Shown one piece after another: positions 45,599 to 55,629 of a DNA stretch of 64,000 nucleotides. The DNA lies in contig JAIMFC010000005.1 in NCBI GenBank assembly GCA_019794795.1, positions 62,001 to 126,000 of the forward strand, read 5' to 3'. This stretch comes from Streptococcus gallolyticus. Its GTDB lineage: Bacteria; Bacillota; Bacilli; Lactobacillales; Streptococcaceae. The translations under genes were made by a program, and so were the position numbers. How positions within the stretch are numbered: position 1 is the first letter of the stretch; every line of letters starts with the position of its first letter. The notes under the pieces were generated by a model that had not been told where the DNA came from, made no database searches, and saw nothing but the letters and a program-made list of their open reading frames with translations.

Positions 45599-46678
45599 TT
45601 ATTTATTCAACTTTTCAAGTTTTTGCGTTTGATCGTAGAGTACCAAGGCATCAACCACTTCGTCCAATTTACCAGATAAAATGGTATCTAATTTTTGAAG
45701 TGTTAATCCGATACGGTGGTCTGTTACACGATTTTGTGGGAAGTTATAAGTACGGATACGCTCCGAACGGTCACCTGTACCAATCGTTAACTTACGCTCT
45801 GCATCTTGCTCATCCTGGGCAATTTGTGCAAAGTGGTCAGCCACACGCGCACGGATAATCTTCATGGCCTTGTCACGGTTTTTCTGCTGAGTACGTTCTT
45901 CCTGCATTTCAACCTTAATATTGGTTGGCAAGTGAACGATACGAACGGCAGTTGCAACTTTATTAACGTTCTGACCACCAGCACCTGAGGCATGGTAAAT
46001 GTCCACGCGCAAATCTTTTGGATCGATGTCGTATTCAACTTCTTCCACTTCTGGCATCACCAAGACTGTTGCTGTAGAGGTGTGGACGCGACCTTGGCTT
46101 TCTGTCACCGGAACACGTTGAACACGGTGGGCACCTGACTCATACTTGAGTTTTGAGTAGACAGATTGACCTGACACCATGGCCACGACTTCCTTGATAC
46201 CACCAACACCATTGTACGAAGCCTCCATGACTTCAAAGCGCCAGCCTTGTCCCTCAGCAAACTTTTGGTACATTTGGAGCAAGTCGCCTGCAAAAAGTGC
46301 TGCCTCATCACCACCAGCGGCACCACGGATTTCCAAGATGATATTCTTGTCATCGTTAGGATCTTTTGGAAGAAGCAAGATTTTGAGTTTTTCTTCGTAT
46401 TCTTCCTTGGCAGCCTTCGATTCCTTCAATTCCTCTTTGGCCATTTCTTCCAATTCAGCATCGCCACCCGCGTCTTTAATCATTTCTTCAGCGTCAGCAA
46501 TGTTTTGAATGACTTGCTTGTACTCGCGATAGGCTGTCACGGTATCACGTGTATTAGCCTCTTCACGGGACAATTCCATAAAACGTTTGGTATCGGAAAC
46601 CACATCTGGGTCACTGAGTAATTCGCCTAATTCTTCGTAACGATCTTCAACCGCCTGTAACTGATCATAGATATTCAT
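45599..46678 (-). CDS. prfA: Peptide chain release factor 1
   Basis: Terminates translation at UAA and UAG. 359 residues; the GGQ motif is in [19 protein letters not shown] (about 228-246), and the stop-recognition PVT motif in RVPVTESQG (about 185-193). First gene of a tight run of seven on the minus strand. Its upstream region has an extended -10 promoter. Confidence 0.97.
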   Translation of the reverse strand: MNIYDQLQAVEDRYEELGELLSDPDVVSDTKRFMELSREEANTRDTVTAYREYKQVIQNIADAEEMIKDAGGDAELEEMAKEELKESKAAKEEYEEKLKILLLPKDPNDDKNIILEIRGAAGGDEAALFAGDLLQMYQKFAEGQGWRFEVMEASYNGVGGIKEVVAMVSGQSVYSKLKYESGAHRVQRVPVTESQGRVHTSTATVLVMPEVEEVEYDIDPKDLRVDIYHASGAGGQNVNKVATAVRIVHLPTNIKVEMQEERTQQKNRDKAMKIIRARVADHFAQIAQDEQDAERKLTIGTGDRSERIRTYNFPQNRVTDHRIGLTLQKLDTILSGKLDEVVDALVLYDQTQKLEKLNK

Positions 46679-46721
46679 ATCGAATGCTTAACCTCATACT
46701 TTTTCAAAATTTCTGCTTACT

Positions 46722-46730
46722 ATTATACCA
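46722..46730 (-). promoter_or_regulatory. Extended -10 promoter of the prfA operon
   Basis: Minus-strand TGG followed by TATAAT, 44 bases before the prfA start codon. Confidence 0.6.
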
Positions 46731-46789
46731 TAAAGAGAGGAGATTTTGGAGTGGATAGAACAAGAAGTGCTTACCTGTTCTAAATTTTT

Positions 46790-46814
46790 CCATCAAAAAA
46801 CAGCCTGATGGCTG
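46790..46814 (-). terminator. Terminator after the ATP-cone gene
   Basis: Minus strand CAGCC-ATCA-GGCTG followed by TTTTTTG, 7 bases after the stop. Confidence 0.8.
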
Positions 46815-46820
46815 CTTTAT

Positions 46821-47159
46821 TTAACGAATTTGTTCAAAACGCAAGTGTACAATAATCTGATCTGCATAACCATTGCGTTCCAAGTCGCGTTGGAGGCGGT
46901 AGGAAATATAGTGTTCTGCGATAGCAATATAGCCCGCGTCAATGAGGCGGTGTTCTACTTGAGATTGCACCATGCTAATGGTTGGGCGTTCTGTATGGGC
47001 TTCTTCCAAGTCCAAAACAACTTTTTTGGTCACTTCAGCAAGGTTTTTTCTCCAGCTATCATCAATGACATAAACAGTTTGAGCCGCCTTAATAATGGCT
47101 TGGTAAATTTTTTCTGGGTCAAAATCAACGACTTCACCACTTCTTTTAATAACTTGCAT
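46821..47159 (-). CDS. Stand-alone ATP-cone domain protein
   Basis: A 112-residue protein made almost only of an ATP-cone: QVIKRSGEVVDFDPEKIYQA (residues 2-21), the central DLEEAHTERPTISMVQSQVE and a C-terminal IAEHYISYRLQRD. ATP-cones are usually N-terminal nucleotide sensors of ribonucleotide reductases and NrdR. Here there is no zinc ribbon and no reductase domain. It is monocistronic with its own terminator, between prfA and pepF. It may sense (d)ATP and act on a partner protein; the partner is unknown. Confidence 0.82.
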   Translation of the reverse strand: MQVIKRSGEVVDFDPEKIYQAIIKAAQTVYVIDDSWRKNLAEVTKKVVLDLEEAHTERPTISMVQSQVEHRLIDAGYIAIAEHYISYRLQRDLERNGYADQIIVHLRFEQIR

Positions 47160-47285
47160 ACTAGCTCCTTTCGCTCTCTTACAGGCTTTTTAATACTTCT
47201 ATTATCTAAGTAAATAGGGCTTTTGTCAAGTTTTTGGTACGTCTGTGTTATAATGATTTTTAGGAAAAAATTTAAAGGAGTTTTT

Positions 47286-49076
47286 ATGACAAATGCTATG
47301 TTAAAACGTCAAGAAGTTGATGTCAAAGACACTTGGGATACCTCCCTTATCTATGAAAATGCCTCAGCTTTCAAAACAGCTCTAGCTAGCTTTAAAGAAA
47401 CGGTGCTCACTTTTGAGAAAAACTACAAAAACCAGTTAACTTCTGCTGAAACAATCGCAGCTGCCTTGACGGAATATGAAGCTATTCTGACTGTTCAAAG
47501 CAAACTATCACACTATGCTTTCTTAAATCTTGATGTAGATAAGATGAACACAGAATTAGCCAGCCAGGCTAATGAATTTGAGTTGGTACATGCTGAAACT
47601 TATCCAGCCATCGCTTTCTTGTCAACTGAACTTGGTCTTCAAGAAACAAGTTTGTTAGAAGAGGTTATTGTCCAACATCCTGAATGGACAAGCTTTATTA
47701 AGCACATTATCCGTTCAAAACCACATAATTTGGATCCGCTTCAAGAAGAACTCTTGGCAAAATTTGCACCAACTTTCTCACAAGCCTACAGCAATTACGA
47801 GACGACTAAATTTGAGGATATGACTTTTGATAACTTTGAGGTAAATGGTAAAAGTTATGGCAATAGCTATGTTCTCTATGAAAATGACTATGAATTGAGC
47901 CACGATACGGAACTTCGTCGCAAATCTGCTGACAGTTTCTATGCTACGCTTCGTAAATACAAAAATACAATTGCTGTAAACTATCTTGCTCATGTCAAAA
48001 ACGAACAAATTGAAGCAAAATTGCGTGGATTTGATTCAACTATCGACTACCTTCTTTTCCAGCAAGACATTTCACGTGACCTTTTTGACCGCCAAATTGA
48101 TGTTATCATGAAAGACTTGGCACCTCACATGCGTCGATTTGTCAAATTAATGGCAAAATCACACGGTTTAGATAAGATTACTCATGCTGATTTGAAAATT
48201 AGTCTTCCGTCCGAATTTAACCAGCGCATTACTCCTGAAGAGTCAAAACAATTCTTGATTGATTGCCTTGGTTTCTTGGGTGAGGACTATGTCAAGATGA
48301 TTGAAAAATCTTTCGATGAGCGCTGGATTGACTTTGCACAAAATGAAGGTAAGGCAACTGGTGGCTACTGTGCAACGCTTTACGATGGACCTTCTTATAT
48401 CTTGCTCAACTGGACTGGGCTGATGAATGAAGTGCTTGTCTTGGCGCATGAATTGGGACATGCAGGTCACTTCCAATTGGGTAAAAAACAAAGCATTCTC
48501 AACTATGATCCGTCTCTATACTTCATCGAAGCACCATCTACTGCTAACGAAGTCTTGACATGTAACACACTTTTGAAGCAAAATCAAGATCCAAACTTCC
48601 AAGCTTATTTGATTAGCGAGTTGATTAGCCGTACCTACTTCCATAATATGGTCACACACCTGTTGGAAGCTGCCTTCCAACGTGAAGTCTACACTCGTAT
48701 GGACAACGATGAATACCTCAACGGAGATATCCTCTGCGACATTAAACTTTCTATTATGAAAGAGTTCTGGGGTGATGACTTTGAAATTGGTGATGATGCT
48801 GGTTTGATTTGGATGCGCCAACCACACTACTACATGGGACTTTATCCTTACACGTACTCAGCTGGTTTGACCATTGGTACCGCTATGGCCAAGCAGTTGG
48901 AAGAAAATCCTGAGGAAGTCGTTGGTAAATGGTTGGAAACTCTGTCACTAGGTGCTAGCCTTTCTGCTCAAGAATTGGCCCAACACGCTGGTGTAGATGT
49001 CTCAACGGACAAACCACTCAAAGATACTATAGCCTATGTCGGCTTCTTGGTTGATAAATTAGAAGAATTAGCGTAA
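47286..49076 (+). CDS. pepF: Oligoendopeptidase F
   Basis: Cytoplasmic M3B zinc metallopeptidase degrading oligopeptides. 596 residues from MTNAMLKRQEV; AAAGGAG lies upstream, and an extended -10 TGT-TATAAT (47246-47254) is nearby. The zinc motif HELGHAGHF (about residues 383-391) and a downstream Glu region FIEAPSTANEV provide the ligands. It is monocistronic, closed by a terminator that overlaps the stop of the convergent GNAT gene. Confidence 0.96.
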   Translation: MTNAMLKRQEVDVKDTWDTSLIYENASAFKTALASFKETVLTFEKNYKNQLTSAETIAAALTEYEAILTVQSKLSHYAFLNLDVDKMNTELASQANEFELVHAETYPAIAFLSTELGLQETSLLEEVIVQHPEWTSFIKHIIRSKPHNLDPLQEELLAKFAPTFSQAYSNYETTKFEDMTFDNFEVNGKSYGNSYVLYENDYELSHDTELRRKSADSFYATLRKYKNTIAVNYLAHVKNEQIEAKLRGFDSTIDYLLFQQDISRDLFDRQIDVIMKDLAPHMRRFVKLMAKSHGLDKITHADLKISLPSEFNQRITPEESKQFLIDCLGFLGEDYVKMIEKSFDERWIDFAQNEGKATGGYCATLYDGPSYILLNWTGLMNEVLVLAHELGHAGHFQLGKKQSILNYDPSLYFIEAPSTANEVLTCNTLLKQNQDPNFQAYLISELISRTYFHNMVTHLLEAAFQREVYTRMDNDEYLNGDILCDIKLSIMKEFWGDDFEIGDDAGLIWMRQPHYYMGLYPYTYSAGLTIGTAMAKQLEENPEEVVGKWLETLSLGASLSAQELAQHAGVDVSTDKPLKDTIAYVGFLVDKLEELA

Positions 49077-49082
49077 AAAATA

Positions 49083-49109
49083 AACCTGTGATTTTGAACA
49101 TCACAGGTT
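49083..49109 (+). terminator. Terminator after pepF
   Basis: AACCTGTGAT / ATCACAGGTT (10 bp), 7-base loop, then TTCTTG. It overlaps the last codons of the convergent GNAT gene. Confidence 0.8.
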
Positions 49110-49622
49110 TTCTTGTATCTTCACTTTTCGTTTGTAATGTAGATTTTTGGGTAACTGACAATCTTGACTGTTCTCAGTTGCAAAGTCAAAGGTGAATCCC
49201 TGCTTTTCGTAGAAGGCTAGGCCCAATAGATTTCCTTCTGTTACTGAGGTTACCCACTGCCATTCTATTCCATAGGTTTCAATTTGATAATCAGTAAATG
49301 CTTGTAGAAGGGCTGTTCCAATTCCTCTTCTTTTCAATTCGGGTGCTACATAGAAAACATAAATATGACAATTATTGTCCTGGTCTATCCCTCCGCCGAT
49401 ACACCCCTCAACAGTTTCGTCCTCTTCGGCTACCCAGTAACCACTCCATGCTGCAGAGCACTCGGTCACATCTTTTTGAACACGTTGAAGGTTGTAATAC
49501 TCTTCTATGACCATGTTGATATGGTCTTGTGTGTGAAGATGTTTATAGGTTTCTCGCCAACCATCTGAGCAAATACGACTAATTGCCTCAACATCGGCTA
49601 AAGTTGCTTTTCTAATCTTCAT
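49101..49622 (-). CDS. GNAT family N-acetyltransferase
   Basis: A 173-residue acetyltransferase with the acetyl-CoA loop LKRRGIGTALLQAFTDY (about residues 96-112) and the C-terminal GLAFYEKQGFTFDF motif. Substrate unknown. It lies downstream of dapA behind a hairpin terminator, so it may be only partly co-transcribed. Confidence 0.88.
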   Translation of the reverse strand: MKIRKATLADVEAISRICSDGWRETYKHLHTQDHINMVIEEYYNLQRVQKDVTECSAAWSGYWVAEEDETVEGCIGGGIDQDNNCHIYVFYVAPELKRRGIGTALLQAFTDYQIETYGIEWQWVTSVTEGNLLGLAFYEKQGFTFDFATENSQDCQLPKNLHYKRKVKIQENL

Positions 49623-49634
49623 CTTGCTCCTTAA

Positions 49635-49662
49635 AAACGCCTGAACACTAAATCAGACGTTT
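49635..49662 (-). terminator. Terminator between dapA and the GNAT gene
   Basis: Minus strand AAACGTCTGA / TCAGGCGTTT with one wobble and an 8-base loop, followed by TT and A. The short T tract suggests partial read-through. Confidence 0.65.
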
Positions 49663-49678
49663 ATTGTTATCTAAGATT

Positions 49679-50614
49679 TTAATAATCTGGTCGAATCACA
49701 CCAGTTACTGTTTCGCGTGTCGCTTCAATATCTTCTTCCAAGACGACTTTGATAATGCGTTTGGATTCAGCTGGTGTACAAGAAACCAATGGTAAACGAA
49801 GTGGTCCAACTTCGAAGCCAAGGTGATTCAGGACAGCCTTGACAGGTGCCGGACTGACAACGGAGAAGAGAGCATGCACTTTCGGCAAGAATTGGCGCTG
49901 AATTTTTGCAGCTTTCCGAATGTCACTTGCCTTGATAGCTTGGAACATATCATAAATCTCATCACCACATATATGGGAAACAACACTGATCAGACCATCC
50001 GCACCGAGGTTCATAGCGTGAAAAGCCTCGCCATCCTCACCAGAAAAAATCAGAAAGTCCTCTGGTTTGTGCTCAATCAAATAGGCCATATTGTCCAGAG
50101 TAGTACACTCTTTAACACCGATGATATTTGGATGTTCTGCCAAACGAAGCATGGTATCTGGTGCCACTTCTACAACCACGCGACCTGGAATATTGTAGAT
50201 AATAATTGGCAAGTCAGAGGCGTCAGCAATGGCCTTGAAATGCTGATAAAGTCCTTCTTGATTTGGTTTATTGTAATAAGGTACAATGGCAAGTCCTGCT
50301 GCAAAGCCACCGAATTCAGCAACTTCTTTAGCAAATTCAACGGAATCACGAGTATCATTCGTCCCGATACCTGCGATCAGTGGCACGCGACCATTGACAA
50401 TTTTCTGTACCGCTGCAAAGAGTTCCAACTCTTCCTCGTGGGTTAAAGTGGGACTTTCAGCCGTCGTACCTGCCAGCAGCAATCCTTCTGTATGATGAGA
50501 CAAAAGGTCCTCAATCAAGTTTGGCAGGGCATCAAAGTTAATGGAACCATCAGCGTTAAAAGGTGTTACCATGGCAGTAATAATATTGACATGGCGTAAA
50601 TCTTGGATAGACAT
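49679..50614 (-). CDS. dapA: 4-hydroxy-tetrahydrodipicolinate synthase
   Basis: First step of the lysine/diaminopimelate branch, condensing pyruvate with aspartate semialdehyde. 311 residues from [10 protein letters not shown] (AAAGGA upstream). [12 protein letters not shown] (about 42-53), YNIPGRVVV (catalytic Tyr, about 136) and the Schiff-base lysine in [12 protein letters not shown] (about 163-174) are visible. It follows asd, which makes its substrate, by 23 bases. Confidence 0.95.
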   Translation of the reverse strand: MSIQDLRHVNIITAMVTPFNADGSINFDALPNLIEDLLSHHTEGLLLAGTTAESPTLTHEEELELFAAVQKIVNGRVPLIAGIGTNDTRDSVEFAKEVAEFGGFAAGLAIVPYYNKPNQEGLYQHFKAIADASDLPIIIYNIPGRVVVEVAPDTMLRLAEHPNIIGVKECTTLDNMAYLIEHKPEDFLIFSGEDGEAFHAMNLGADGLISVVSHICGDEIYDMFQAIKASDIRKAAKIQRQFLPKVHALFSVVSPAPVKAVLNHLGFEVGPLRLPLVSCTPAESKRIIKVVLEEDIEATRETVTGVIRPDY

Positions 50615-50637
50615 AGGCAATCCTTTCCAGCAAGAGC

Positions 50638-51714
50638 TTATTTCAATTCAAATTTCAAGTCTGCAGTTGGGCGAACCAAACCACGTTCGTGAAGAGTTTC
50701 TGCGATTTGAACGGAATTCCATGCAGCACCTTTGAGCAAGTTATCGGAAACAACCCACATATGGATCCCTTTTTCAGCATCCAAATCTTTACGGATACGA
50801 CCGACAAATGTATCACGGCTACCAACTGCGTTGACAGCTTGAGGATAGATTTGATGCGCCACATCATCTTCTAAGACTGCTCCTGGGAAGGCTGCAATAG
50901 CAGCTTTGACTTCTTCAATCGGAGCAACTTCTTTTGTTTCAATATAAACTGACTCAGAGTGAGCAGAAAGAACTGGAATACGAACACAGGTTGCTGAAAC
51001 GGCAATAGAGTCGTCTTCCATGATTTTCTTGGTTTCCTTTGTCATTTTCATTTCTTCATAAGTGTAGTCGTTATCTGTGAAGACATCGATTTGTGGAAGA
51101 GCATTGAAACCGATTGGGTAGTGTTTTTTGTCACCACCAGAAGGGAGAATGTTTGCTTCTACATCTTTAGGATTAACACCATCATTCAATACGGCACGAA
51201 GTTGAGCCTGTGTTTCCAAGATTGCCCCCATACCAGCGCCAGAAACAGCCTGATAAGTTGATACGATAATACGGTCCAATCCCCATTTTTGACGAACAGG
51301 CTCAAGCGCTACCATCATTTGAATGGTTGAGCAGTTTGGACAAGCAATAATTCCGTTATGAACGTCCAAGGCGTGAGCATTGACTTCTGGCACCACTAAA
51401 GGCACATCAGGATTTTGACGGAAATAGGAAGTGTTATCAACCACAACTGCTCCTGCTTTCACAGCGTAAGGAGCATATTTAGCAGAAGTTGAACCACCTG
51501 CTGAAAAGAGAGCAATATCCACGCCAGTAAAGGCATCTTCTGTCGTTTCTTCGATAACAATATCTTTTCCCTTGAATTGCAAGGTCTTACCAGCTGAGCG
51601 AGCAGACGCCAAAAAACGTACTTTTTCGATTGGAAGAGTTGATTCTTCCAACATCTTAATCATTTGTGCACCAACTGCACCTGTAGCACCAACTACTGCA
51701 ACTGTATAAGCCAT
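50638..51714 (-). CDS. asd: Aspartate-semialdehyde dehydrogenase
   Basis: Reduces aspartyl phosphate to the semialdehyde for lysine, threonine and methionine synthesis. 358 residues from [15 protein letters not shown], with AGAGGT upstream. The catalytic cysteine lies in [16 protein letters not shown] (about 123-138, Cys of NCST), and the active His in the C-terminal half. A minus-strand TATAAT at 51747-51752 is the likely -10. Confidence 0.96.
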   Translation of the reverse strand: MAYTVAVVGATGAVGAQMIKMLEESTLPIEKVRFLASARSAGKTLQFKGKDIVIEETTEDAFTGVDIALFSAGGSTSAKYAPYAVKAGAVVVDNTSYFRQNPDVPLVVPEVNAHALDVHNGIIACPNCSTIQMMVALEPVRQKWGLDRIIVSTYQAVSGAGMGAILETQAQLRAVLNDGVNPKDVEANILPSGGDKKHYPIGFNALPQIDVFTDNDYTYEEMKMTKETKKIMEDDSIAVSATCVRIPVLSAHSESVYIETKEVAPIEEVKAAIAAFPGAVLEDDVAHQIYPQAVNAVGSRDTFVGRIRKDLDAEKGIHMWVVSDNLLKGAAWNSVQIAETLHERGLVRPTADLKFELK

Positions 51715-51837
51715 AAAATTACCTCTTTCAAATCTAAATTTATACAATTATACTATATTTTTTTTCAAAACAAAAGCAATTTTTCAGAAAATTCCTGCAT
51801 TTTTATAAATTAAATATAAGGGTAGTTTTTTCAACAA

Positions 51838-51866
51838 AAAGAAGTTGGCCTTAAACCAACTTCTTT
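51838..51866 (-). terminator. Terminator after fhs
   Basis: AAAGAAGTTGG / CCAACTTCTTT (11 bp, perfect) with a 7-base loop, followed by TT on the minus strand. Confidence 0.85.
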
Positions 51867-51878
51867 ACTGTTTATTGT

Positions 51879-53549
51879 TTAGAACAGTCCAAGAGCTGTT
51901 CCATCTTCTGCGACGTCCATATTAAGAGCGGCAGGTGCTTTGGGTAAACCTGGCATAGTCATGACATCGCCTGTGAGGGCAACGATAAAGCCTGCTCCAA
52001 GTTTTGGTACTAGTTCACGAATGGTTACATCAAAACCACGTGGCGCTCCAAGAAGGGTTGGATCATCTGAGAAACTATACTGGGTCTTGGCCATACAAAC
52101 TGGTAACTTGTCCCAGCTGTTTTTCACGATTTGAGCAATCTGGGTCTTGGCTTTCTTTTCAAAGACAACGTTATCAGCGCGGTAAATTTCGCGAGCGACA
52201 GTTGCAATCTTGTCTTCAATAGATTGATTATCATCGTAAAGTCGAGTGTAGTTAGTTGGTATATTTTCGATAGTCTCAACAACTGTCTGTGCTAGCTCAA
52301 CCCCACCTTCAGCACCGTTTGCCCAGACGCTAGCCAACTCAACAGGGACATTGATTTGAGCGCAGAGTCTGCGAAGTTCAGCAATTTCAGCTTCTGTATC
52401 CGCTACAAATTCATTGATAGCTACTACGACAGGAACGCCGTACTTGCGCATATTTTCAACGTGTTGAGCTAGATTAGCAAAACCAGCTGTTACTGCAGCA
52501 ACATTTTCTGTGGCGAGCTGATCTTTTGCAACACCACCATTCATTTTCAGAGCACGGAGAGTGGCAACAACTACGATTGCTGATGGAGTAGTTGGAAGAT
52601 TTGGTGTCTTGATATCCAAGAATTTCTCCGCACCAAGGTCAGCACCAAAGCCTGCCTCTGTGACTACGTAGTCAGCCAAACGAAGAGCTGTTGACGTTGC
52701 AAGAACGGAGTTACATCCATGAGCAATATTAGCAAATGGACCGCCGTGAACAAAGGCAGGTGTTCCGTAAATAGTTTGGACGAGATTTGGTTTGATGGCG
52801 TCCTTGAGAATGAGTGTGAGAGCCCCTTCTACCTTCAAATCACGAACATAAACTGGAATACGGTCATAACGATAACCAATCACAATATTAGAAAGACGTT
52901 TTTTCAAGTCAGCTAGATCAGTTGCCAAGCAAAGAATGGCCATGATTTCAGAAGCAACTGTGATGTCGAATCCGTCTTCGCGTGGAATACCGTTAAGTGG
53001 TCCACCTAATCCAACTGTTACATGACGGAGTGCGCGGTCATTTAAGTCCACAACACGTTTCCAGATGATACGGCGCTGGTCGATTCCAAGCTCATTTCCT
53101 TGATGAAGGTGATTGTCAATTAAGGCTGATAAGGCATTGTGGGCTGTTGTGATAGCATGCATATCACCTGTGAAATGGAGGTTGATATCTTCCATTGGCA
53201 ATACCTGCGCATAACCACCACCTGCTGCGCCCCCCTTGATTCCCATCACAGGACCGAGCGATGGTTCACGAAGGGCAATCATTGTCTTCTTACCGATTTT
53301 ATTAAGCGCATCAGCCAGACCGATACTCATAGTTGACTTTCCTTCACCCGCTGGTGTAGGATTGATAGCCGTTACCAAGATAAGCTTCCCGACAGGATTT
53401 TCTTGCACCGTTTTAATCTTATCAAAAGTTAATTTTGCCTTGTACTTTCCGTACAGTTCGATATCATCAAAGGAAATCCCTAAGGGTTCAACGATGTCTG
53501 TAATAGGCTGTAAGCTAACACTTTGTGCGATTTCAATATCCGTTTTCAT
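51879..53549 (-). CDS. fhs: Formate-tetrahydrofolate ligase
   Basis: Makes 10-formyl-THF from formate, THF and ATP. 556 residues; the P-loop is [18 protein letters not shown] (about residues 65-82), and [19 protein letters not shown] (about 104-122) is the family segment. The ATG is preceded by GAGGTG, and a TATGATAAT stretch upstream may contain the -10. Monocistronic. Confidence 0.97.
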   Translation of the reverse strand: MKTDIEIAQSVSLQPITDIVEPLGISFDDIELYGKYKAKLTFDKIKTVQENPVGKLILVTAINPTPAGEGKSTMSIGLADALNKIGKKTMIALREPSLGPVMGIKGGAAGGGYAQVLPMEDINLHFTGDMHAITTAHNALSALIDNHLHQGNELGIDQRRIIWKRVVDLNDRALRHVTVGLGGPLNGIPREDGFDITVASEIMAILCLATDLADLKKRLSNIVIGYRYDRIPVYVRDLKVEGALTLILKDAIKPNLVQTIYGTPAFVHGGPFANIAHGCNSVLATSTALRLADYVVTEAGFGADLGAEKFLDIKTPNLPTTPSAIVVVATLRALKMNGGVAKDQLATENVAAVTAGFANLAQHVENMRKYGVPVVVAINEFVADTEAEIAELRRLCAQINVPVELASVWANGAEGGVELAQTVVETIENIPTNYTRLYDDNQSIEDKIATVAREIYRADNVVFEKKAKTQIAQIVKNSWDKLPVCMAKTQYSFSDDPTLLGAPRGFDVTIRELVPKLGAGFIVALTGDVMTMPGLPKAPAALNMDVAEDGTALGLF

Positions 53550-53710
53550 TCTATCACCTCATAATCTGATAGTATTATCATAACAGATATTCGCGTTTTG
53601 TGCACGTGTTTTGTATATAAAAATTAAAACGTACGGATTTTATAACTGTCCGTCACTTATATCTATATAATCGTATATTTTTATTCGTTTTTAAAGGAGG
53701 TCGCGAAAAC

Positions 53711-53739
53711 TTTACGAAAAGAAGATTTTCTTGTACAAT
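53711..53739 (+). promoter_or_regulatory. Promoter of coaB giving a leaderless transcript
   Basis: TTTACG (53711-53716), a 17-base spacer and TACAAT (53734-53739). The -10 ends 6 bases before the coaB ATG, so the start point should be at or next to the A of the ATG. Confidence 0.55.
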
Positions 53740-53745
53740 AAGAAC

Positions 53746-54432
53746 ATGAAAATTCTGATTACATCTGGCGGAACAAGTGAAGCGATCGATCGTGTTCGCG
53801 CTATTACCAACCATTCTACAGGGCAGTTAGGAAAGTTAATTGCCGAAACATTTTTGCAAACTAATTTTCCTGTTACTTTAGTAACGACGAAGAATGCTGT
53901 GAAGCCTGAACCACATCCTCTTCTTCATATAGTTGAGATTTCTAATGTAGAAAGTTTGCAGACCTGTTTAGAGCCTCTTGTCAAGGAGCATGACGTTCTT
54001 ATTCATAGCATGGCTGTTTCTGATTATACTCCTGTTTATATGACAGGTTTGGATGAAGTGGAACAGACTGAGAATGTTCGTGATTTGCTAAACAAAAAAA
54101 ATATAGAAACGAAAATTTCATCTAAAGAAGATGTTCAAGTGCTTTTCCTCAAGAAAACTCCAAAAGTCATCTCGAAAGTCAAGGAATGGAATCCAACTAT
54201 CAAATTATTTGGCTTCAAATTGCTAGTAGATGTTTCTAAAAAAGAACTATTTGCGGTTGCACGGGATAGTTTAATCAAGAATCAAGCAGACTATATCATC
54301 GCCAACGACTTGACAGATATTTCTGCAGGAAGACACAAAGCCTTCTTGATCAACCAGAAAAGTGAGCAAATGGCAACAACCAAGGAGGAAATTGCCCAGC
54401 TCATCCTCACCACCATCTTAGAAAAGAGATAG
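53746..54432 (+). CDS. coaB: Phosphopantothenate-cysteine ligase (CoaB)
   Basis: Second step of CoA synthesis after pantothenate kinase. 228 residues from MKILITSGGTSEAIDRVR; TNHSTGQLG (about 22-30) and FGFKLLVD are family motifs. It is a separate gene, not fused to CoaC, as in other streptococci. There is no Shine-Dalgarno site before the ATG, but a -10 box lies right upstream (see the promoter). coaC starts 2 bases after its stop. Confidence 0.94.
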   Translation: MKILITSGGTSEAIDRVRAITNHSTGQLGKLIAETFLQTNFPVTLVTTKNAVKPEPHPLLHIVEISNVESLQTCLEPLVKEHDVLIHSMAVSDYTPVYMTGLDEVEQTENVRDLLNKKNIETKISSKEDVQVLFLKKTPKVISKVKEWNPTIKLFGFKLLVDVSKKELFAVARDSLIKNQADYIIANDLTDISAGRHKAFLINQKSEQMATTKEEIAQLILTTILEKR

Positions 54433-54434
54433 TC

Positions 54435-54983
54435 ATGGCAAATATCACACTGGCTGTAACAGGCTCTATTTCAGCTTATAAGGCAGCCGAACTTAGCAAT
54501 CAACTTAGCAAACTCGGTCATCATGTGACTGTTTTAATGAGCCAGTCAGCGACGCAATTTATTACACCTCTGACCCTACAATCCTTATCAAAAAATTTGG
54601 TACATACAGATGTTATGCTGGAAGAAGACCCTAGTTCAATCAAGCATATCGACATCGCAAAGGAGACTGATTTATTTTTAGTCGCGCCCTTATCAGCCAA
54701 CACTTTAGCAAAATTAGCCCACGGAACGGCAGATAATATCATTACAGCTGTTGCTCTCGCTCTGCCAGTTGGGAAACCGAAACTAGTCGCTCCTGCTATG
54801 AATACCAATATGTATCTCAATCCTGCTACCCAGCACAATCTACATCTTCTTCGCTCCTATGGCTTTGAAGAAATTAAACCGCGAGAAGCTCTGCTGGCCT
54901 GTGGTGATTATGGGACAGGAGCCTTAGCAGATATTGATACTATTTTAGAGAAAGTGAGACAAACTCTTCATGAAAAACAATAA
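54435..54983 (+). CDS. coaC: Phosphopantothenoylcysteine decarboxylase (CoaC)
   Basis: Flavoprotein making 4'-phosphopantetheine. 182 residues with LAVTGSISAYKAAEL (about 5-19), the catalytic His in SIKHIDIAKETD (about 73-84), PAMNTNMYLNP (about 120-130) and the ACGDYGTGALAD substrate clamp with its cysteine. It overlaps the transporter gene by 14 bases. Confidence 0.95.
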   Translation: MANITLAVTGSISAYKAAELSNQLSKLGHHVTVLMSQSATQFITPLTLQSLSKNLVHTDVMLEEDPSSIKHIDIAKETDLFLVAPLSANTLAKLAHGTADNIITAVALALPVGKPKLVAPAMNTNMYLNPATQHNLHLLRSYGFEEIKPREALLACGDYGTGALADIDTILEKVRQTLHEKQ

Positions 54984-55539
54984 ATCTAGTTATGTTGCGA
55001 CAGTTGCTCTTTTCTTTGCAACCATGCTAGTTATCCATTTTTTGACGTCTATTATTTTTAATATCTTACCTTTTCCAATCAAACCTACTCTAGTTCATAT
55101 CCCTGTAATTGTCGCCTCTATTGTCTACGGCCCACGCATCGGTGCTACTTTGGGTGGACTCATGGGGATCATCAGTGTGGTGACCAATACTCTTGTTTTG
55201 TTACCTACTAGCTACCTCTTTACCCCCTTTGTACCCAACGGGAATGTCTGGTCACTAGTCATTGCTTTGGTTCCTCGGATTTTGATTGGGATTACTCCTC
55301 ACTTTACTTATAAGTTTCTAAAAAATAAGTCAGGACTGATTGTCGCTGGTGCAGTTGGTTCTATAACCAACACGATTTTTGTTCTTGGTGGTATCTTTGT
55401 CCTCTTCTCCTCAGTCTATAATGGAAATATCCAGCTCATGTTGGCAGGAATTATTGGGACAAATGCTATCGCAGAAATGGTGATTTCAGCTATTTTGACA
55501 CTTGCAATTGTACCAACCATGCTAAAACTAAAAAAATAA
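54970..55539 (+). CDS. panT: ECF transporter S component, probably pantothenate-specific (PanT)
   Basis: A 189-residue substrate-binding membrane subunit with about six helices, of the ECF class that uses shared EcfAA'T units encoded elsewhere. The coupling to coaB-coaC makes pantothenate the likely vitamin; PanT genes in lactic acid bacteria are found in this context. No ATPase motif is present, as expected. Confidence 0.85.
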   Translation: MKNNKSSYVATVALFFATMLVIHFLTSIIFNILPFPIKPTLVHIPVIVASIVYGPRIGATLGGLMGIISVVTNTLVLLPTSYLFTPFVPNGNVWSLVIALVPRILIGITPHFTYKFLKNKSGLIVAGAVGSITNTIFVLGGIFVLFSSVYNGNIQLMLAGIIGTNAIAEMVISAILTLAIVPTMLKLKK

Positions 55540-55548
55540 GGAAATAAG

Positions 55549-55577
55549 TCACGTGAGAGCGTGCTTTTTTCTTTTGA
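55549..55577 (+). terminator. Weak terminator after panT
   Basis: CACG-TGAGAG-CGTG with imperfect flanking pairs, then TTTTTTCTTTT. Confidence 0.45.
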
Positions 55578-55580
55578 AAA

Positions 55581-55589
55581 TGGTATACT
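55581..55589 (+). promoter_or_regulatory. Extended -10 promoter of pgm
   Basis: TGG followed by TATACT (55584-55589), 41 bases before the pgm start codon. Confidence 0.55.
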
Positions 55590-55629
55590 GAAAGCGGTTA
55601 ATATAATTTTCATTATGAAGGAGATCTAA

